8,676 bases of DNA, from the NCBI GenBank assembly GCA_965368175.1, contig CBDULX010000130.1:1-8676 (forward strand), in the 5' to 3' direction. Positions 5,560 through 8,676 of this stretch are shown here, piece after piece. The notes beneath the pieces were generated by a model that was given only the letters and a program-made list of their open reading frames with translations, was not told where the DNA came from and made no database searches. The stretch's first letter is position 1, and each line of letters opens with the position of its first letter. The position numbers and the translations under genes are program-made. Source of the stretch: CBDULX01 sp965368175 (GTDB lineage Bacteria > Pseudomonadota > Gammaproteobacteria > SZUA-229).

Positions 5560-6375
5560 ATGACCGAAGCACGCGCGTTAAAACCCGAAGAGCACTTCAT
5601 ATCCGATGAACCCTACTACGAGCCCATCGGCGATGAAATCAAAGTCTTCCTGGCCGCTTATCAACAGCAGATCCCTGTTCTTCTTAAAGGTCCCACCGGC
5701 TGTGGCAAAACCCGGTTTATGGAGCACATGGCGTGGAAGCTGAAAAAACCGCTGATTACTGTCTCATGTCACGATGATTTAACCGCCTCGGACCTGGTCG
5801 GTCGTTTTCTGGTCAGTGGCGGCGAAACCGTCTGGGTGGATGGGCCACTGGCTCGTGCCGTGCGCCATGGAGCCATCTGCTATCTGGATGAGGTGGTGGA
5901 AGCACGCAAGGATACCACCGTGGTAATCCATCCACTGGCTGATGATCGACGAGTGCTGCCGATGGAAAAAATCGGTGAATTGCTGGAAGCTACCGAAGAT
6001 TTTTGCCTGGCCATTTCCTACAATCCTGGCTACCAGAGTGTGCTCAAGGATCTGAAACAGAGTACCCGTCAGCGATTTGTGGCACTGGAATTCGATTACC
6101 CTTCCAGCGAGCTGGAAACCAGGATCATCATCAATGAGACCGGCATCAATGAAAATCTTGCTCACCGTCTGGTGCAATTTGCCCAGATGACCCGAAATCT
6201 GAAAGGCAGTGGCCTGGAAGAAGGTGCCAGTACCCGGTTGCTGGTGCATGCCGCCAAACTGATGCGAGCGGATATTTCACCGGTCACCGCCTGTCATGCC
6301 TCCATAGCCCAGGCCTTAACCGACGACCCGGAAATGCTGGCCGCTATCAATGAATTAAGCTCATCGCTATTCTGA
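5560..6375 (+). CDS. cbbQ: CbbQ/NirQ/NorQ family AAA+ ATPase
   Basis: This MoxR-group AAA+ ATPase forms hexameric rings in known relatives and, with CbbO, remodels a target enzyme: CbbQO removes inhibitory sugar phosphates from RuBisCO, and NorQ/NorD matures nitric oxide reductase. From this start the product is 271 residues, close to CbbQ's usual length. Motifs are Walker A GPTGCGKT (44-51), Walker B AICYLDE (105-111), sensor 1 with Asn155 in ISYNPG, QSTRQRF (167-173) with candidate arginine fingers and sensor 2 GASTRLL (222-228). YLDEVVEARKDTTVVIHPL is a family signature. ATG 5560 has AGGA 13 bases upstream and suits the candidate -10; ATG 5527 (282 aa) and TTG 5518 (285 aa) are also in frame. 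cbbO follows after 16 bp. Without RuBisCO or nor genes the CbbQ/NorQ distinction rests on memory of the family. Confidence 0.85.
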   Translation: MTEARALKPEEHFISDEPYYEPIGDEIKVFLAAYQQQIPVLLKGPTGCGKTRFMEHMAWKLKKPLITVSCHDDLTASDLVGRFLVSGGETVWVDGPLARAVRHGAICYLDEVVEARKDTTVVIHPLADDRRVLPMEKIGELLEATEDFCLAISYNPGYQSVLKDLKQSTRQRFVALEFDYPSSELETRIIINETGINENLAHRLVQFAQMTRNLKGSGLEEGASTRLLVHAAKLMRADISPVTACHASIAQALTDDPEMLAAINELSSSLF

Positions 6376-6391
6376 TCACCGGTATCCTGTC

Positions 6392-8494
6392 TTGAGTCTA
6401 CCTCCCTTCACCTATGCGGAAATCGAAGAACAACTGGAGGACATGTACGTCGAGCTGAAACCAGAAGTTATACAACGATTAACTGAATTTGATATCGAAT
6501 CCCAGGATGCCCTGCTGGTACTCATTGGTCAGGCCGCAGCAACCAGCCAGGGGCTTGCTTACCAGCTCGGCGAACGCCTGATCAAGGCTCTTGACATCAT
6601 GGAAATTGAAACCATCGAGCTCTGGCTTAACCATGCCATCGATGTGTTCGACAGCAAAGGACTGTATGGCTCCATTGCCAAACTGGATGAACTGGAAAGT
6701 TTCGCCAAACACGCCGAAGACAAACTCACCGGCATTGGCTTTGAAGATGTCTGTATCGTTCTTGAACATTTCATCCAGGGTCTGAGTGGCCGTCGACTTA
6801 AATTAGACATAGACAACCACAGTTATACCGACACCGAAACCCTGTACCTGCCTTCCATGCAGAATTATTTTACCGCCAAGGAAGACAACTTCAGTCTGTA
6901 TAAATGCACCGCCGTCCACCTCTGGGCACAAACCTGGTATGGCACCTGGCATATTGAGCCCGCCCAGCTCAACGATTACGACAACCCGGATAAAGCCCTG
7001 CGCTGGTTTCATGTGCTGGAAGCTATTCGACTCGATGCCTGTATCGAACGGGAACTGCCCGGGATCTATCGCGAAATGTATCGCCTCAGCCTGTTGGCCG
7101 AACAACAGCCAGTAGGTGAATTACAGCTGCCCGACATCGAACAGCTAAAACAGCCACAGGCTACCGCCGCACAGAGTATCGAATATCTGCAACAGCTCTA
7201 TCATCGCAAACCCCCTCCGGTTGCCCATTACCACGGATGCCTGAAACCACAGCAGGTAGAAATAACTCGCGCTATTCGACTGGCACGCGAAAAAGACCTG
7301 TTCCGCCTGGCCCTGGCACAGATGCTGGAGGAAAAAACCGGTACCAAAGCCGAGGAATTGAGCGAAGCAGAACGTGCTTTATTCAGTGCCGAGCGACTGG
7401 AAAACCTGGATGAAATGAATGGCGCCAGTTTCAGGCTAGAGCTGGATGGTGACGCCATACAGCCACCGGACAATGTACTGCATTTGATGGATTCCATCAT
7501 TCAGGATCTCGGCCTCATCCCTCCCGAATACCTGGTGGCGGCCGGTGATGGTGGTTATGCCATAGCAGTGGAAGAAAACAAAAAGAAAACCCAGAGCGTC
7601 TGGGAAGGTACCTACCACGAAGAAGGCGCGTCCCTGCACAGGGAATGGGATTACAAACGCAAACGTTATAAGAAAAACTGGTGCGCCGTGAGAGAACTGG
7701 ATGTGCATTCCACTCGCAGCAATTTTATTGCTAACACCCTGGTTAAATATTCCGGCCTGGTAAAAAGCCTGCGCCGCACCTTTGAAGTACTGCGTGGTGA
7801 AGATAAAACCCTGAAGCGCCAGCCCTATGGAGACGATATCGACATAGATGCTCTGGTAGAAACCTGGGCCGATACTCAGTGCGGTATGGAAATGTCCGAC
7901 AACATTTTCACCAAAATGCATAAAGAAGAACGCAATATCGCTGTCATATTCATGGTCGATATGAGCGGCTCCACCAAAGGCTGGATCAACGAAGCTGAAA
8001 AAGAATCACTGGTGCTGTTATGCGAAGCTCTGGAAATTCTGGGTGATCGCTATGCGGTTTACGGCTTCACCGGCATTACTCGTAAGCGCTGCGAAATCTA
8101 TCGAATAAAATCTTTTGAAGATGAATATGACGACACCACCAAAGGTCGCATCAGCAATATCATTCCCCAGGACTATACCCGGCTGGGCGTTTTCATTCGA
8201 CACTTCACTGAAATGTTCCGCGATGTAGAAGCCAAAACCAAATTGCTGATTACCCTGTCCGACGGCAAACCCGAAGACTATGACGGCTACCGAGGCGAAT
8301 ACGGTATCGAAGATACCCGCATGGCATTAATCGAAGCCAAGCGTGAAGGCATTCATCCTTTTTGCATCACTATCGATCGCGAAGCACGGGATTATTTACA
8401 GCATATGTATGGCAAGACTAATTATGTAGTGATTGATGAGGTGAATAAGTTGCCGTTGAAGGTGGCGGATATTTATCGGCATATTACCAGTTGA
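6392..8494 (+). CDS. cbbO: CbbO/NorD family VWA-domain protein
   Basis: This 700-residue partner of the preceding AAA+ ATPase has a long N-terminal helical region (about 1-370) rich in Leu and acidic residues, a basic middle (RKRYKKNW, 423-430) and a C-terminal von Willebrand A domain (about 515-700). The domain has a complete MIDAS site: DMSGS at 523-527, Thr596 in DYTRLG and Asp624 in LSDGKP. In studied CbbO the MIDAS metal contacts the target RuBisCO while the N-terminal part binds the CbbQ ring. NorD proteins have the same plan. The only start codons before the conserved region are TTG 6392 and ATG 6443; neither has a well-spaced Shine-Dalgarno (GGAGG is just 2 bases from ATG 6443), so the first 17 residues are uncertain. 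The two genes form an operon. Confidence 0.87.
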   Translation: MSLPPFTYAEIEEQLEDMYVELKPEVIQRLTEFDIESQDALLVLIGQAAATSQGLAYQLGERLIKALDIMEIETIELWLNHAIDVFDSKGLYGSIAKLDELESFAKHAEDKLTGIGFEDVCIVLEHFIQGLSGRRLKLDIDNHSYTDTETLYLPSMQNYFTAKEDNFSLYKCTAVHLWAQTWYGTWHIEPAQLNDYDNPDKALRWFHVLEAIRLDACIERELPGIYREMYRLSLLAEQQPVGELQLPDIEQLKQPQATAAQSIEYLQQLYHRKPPPVAHYHGCLKPQQVEITRAIRLAREKDLFRLALAQMLEEKTGTKAEELSEAERALFSAERLENLDEMNGASFRLELDGDAIQPPDNVLHLMDSIIQDLGLIPPEYLVAAGDGGYAIAVEENKKKTQSVWEGTYHEEGASLHREWDYKRKRYKKNWCAVRELDVHSTRSNFIANTLVKYSGLVKSLRRTFEVLRGEDKTLKRQPYGDDIDIDALVETWADTQCGMEMSDNIFTKMHKEERNIAVIFMVDMSGSTKGWINEAEKESLVLLCEALEILGDRYAVYGFTGITRKRCEIYRIKSFEDEYDDTTKGRISNIIPQDYTRLGVFIRHFTEMFRDVEAKTKLLITLSDGKPEDYDGYRGEYGIEDTRMALIEAKREGIHPFCITIDREARDYLQHMYGKTNYVVIDEVNKLPLKVADIYRHITS

Positions 8495-8676
8495 GTTGCT
8501 GTCTTCATTATAATTTTAACTTTTTCTATATTTCTATTTTAGGCTATTAATTGGAGGTTGGTTTCGCCAGCTGGCGAGTTACTTTTTACCTGCAGCGGTA
8601 AAAAGTAACCAAAAAACGCCGTCCCCAGTTCACAATCCCTTCATAAAAAACATGAAGGGTTCCCTCGTCACCACAT
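8495..8676. repeat. Non-coding tail with palindrome and hairpins, candidate dispersed repeat
   Basis: Downstream of cbbO no ORF is seen. CGCCAGCTGGCG (8565-8576) is a perfect 12-bp palindrome. GTTACTTTTTACC (8578-8590) pairs perfectly with GGTAAAAAGTAAC (8597-8609) around a 6-base loop. CCCTTCAT (8637-8644) pairs with ATGAAGGG (8652-8659). The hairpin followed by CAAAAAACG recalls the AAAGTAACCAAA repeats scattered in many proteobacteria (from memory). No U-run follows the 13-bp stem, so it is not a canonical terminator, although it is the best candidate for ending the cbbQO transcript. Confidence 0.6.

Noticed and set aside
5779..6249. 156-residue minus-strand ORF within cbbQ
   Set aside because: It lies antisense to conserved AAA+ motifs, with no family resemblance; it is explained by codon bias of cbbQ.
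7436..7921. 161-residue minus-strand ORF within cbbO
   Set aside because: It is a shadow of the well-supported cbbO frame, with no recognisable domain or ribosome binding site.

Overview
The window reads as chromosomal DNA of a gammaproteobacterium, probably a chemolithoautotroph or denitrifier. The evidence is a set of gammaproteobacterial housekeeping genes (yajQ, trmJ divergent from suhB, ibaG-type bolA, rlmM) together with a CbbQ/CbbO-type AAA+/VWA pair, whose relatives activate RuBisCO or mature nitric oxide reductase. No species can be named from the sequence alone.

Layout. 1-459 (minus) is yajQ, cut by the left edge. 526-909 (plus) is a DUF423 membrane protein, convergent with trmJ at 916-1671 (minus). 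trmJ is divergent from suhB (1854-2654, plus), the same arrangement as in E. coli. suhB converges on an ibaG-like bolA gene (2720-2962, minus) across a tight inverted array of 7-bp TTNNAAG units. A 158-bp palindromic MITE-like element with TTAG target duplications lies just upstream of ibaG. A stand-alone cyclic-nucleotide-binding domain protein follows (3265-3738, minus); its stop codon abuts an 11-base C/G homopolymer. The gene-free stretch 3739-4316 holds a second, larger and more diverged element with related ends, several hairpins and a further end-like motif. rlmM (4317-5381, plus) starts at TTG just past that element. It ends inside a second heptad array (5376-5471). Then come cbbQ (start chosen at 5560) and cbbO (6392-8494), a two-gene operon. 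The last 180 bases are non-coding and contain a 12-bp palindrome, a 13-bp perfect hairpin and another 8-bp hairpin.

Function. Left of 5400 the genes are unlinked housekeeping functions: RNA modification (TrmJ on tRNA position 32, RlmM on 23S rRNA C2498), SuhB (inositol phosphatase and rRNA antitermination partner), IbaG (Fe-S related), YajQ (nucleotide binding). CbbQ and CbbO should act together as a ring ATPase and its VWA adaptor. Their target enzyme is not in the window, so RuBisCO versus NO reductase cannot be settled here.

The most unusual content is between genes. Two heptad arrays are fused to the stop codons of the three genes they touch, and two MITE-like elements related through their ends each sit directly upstream of a housekeeping gene.
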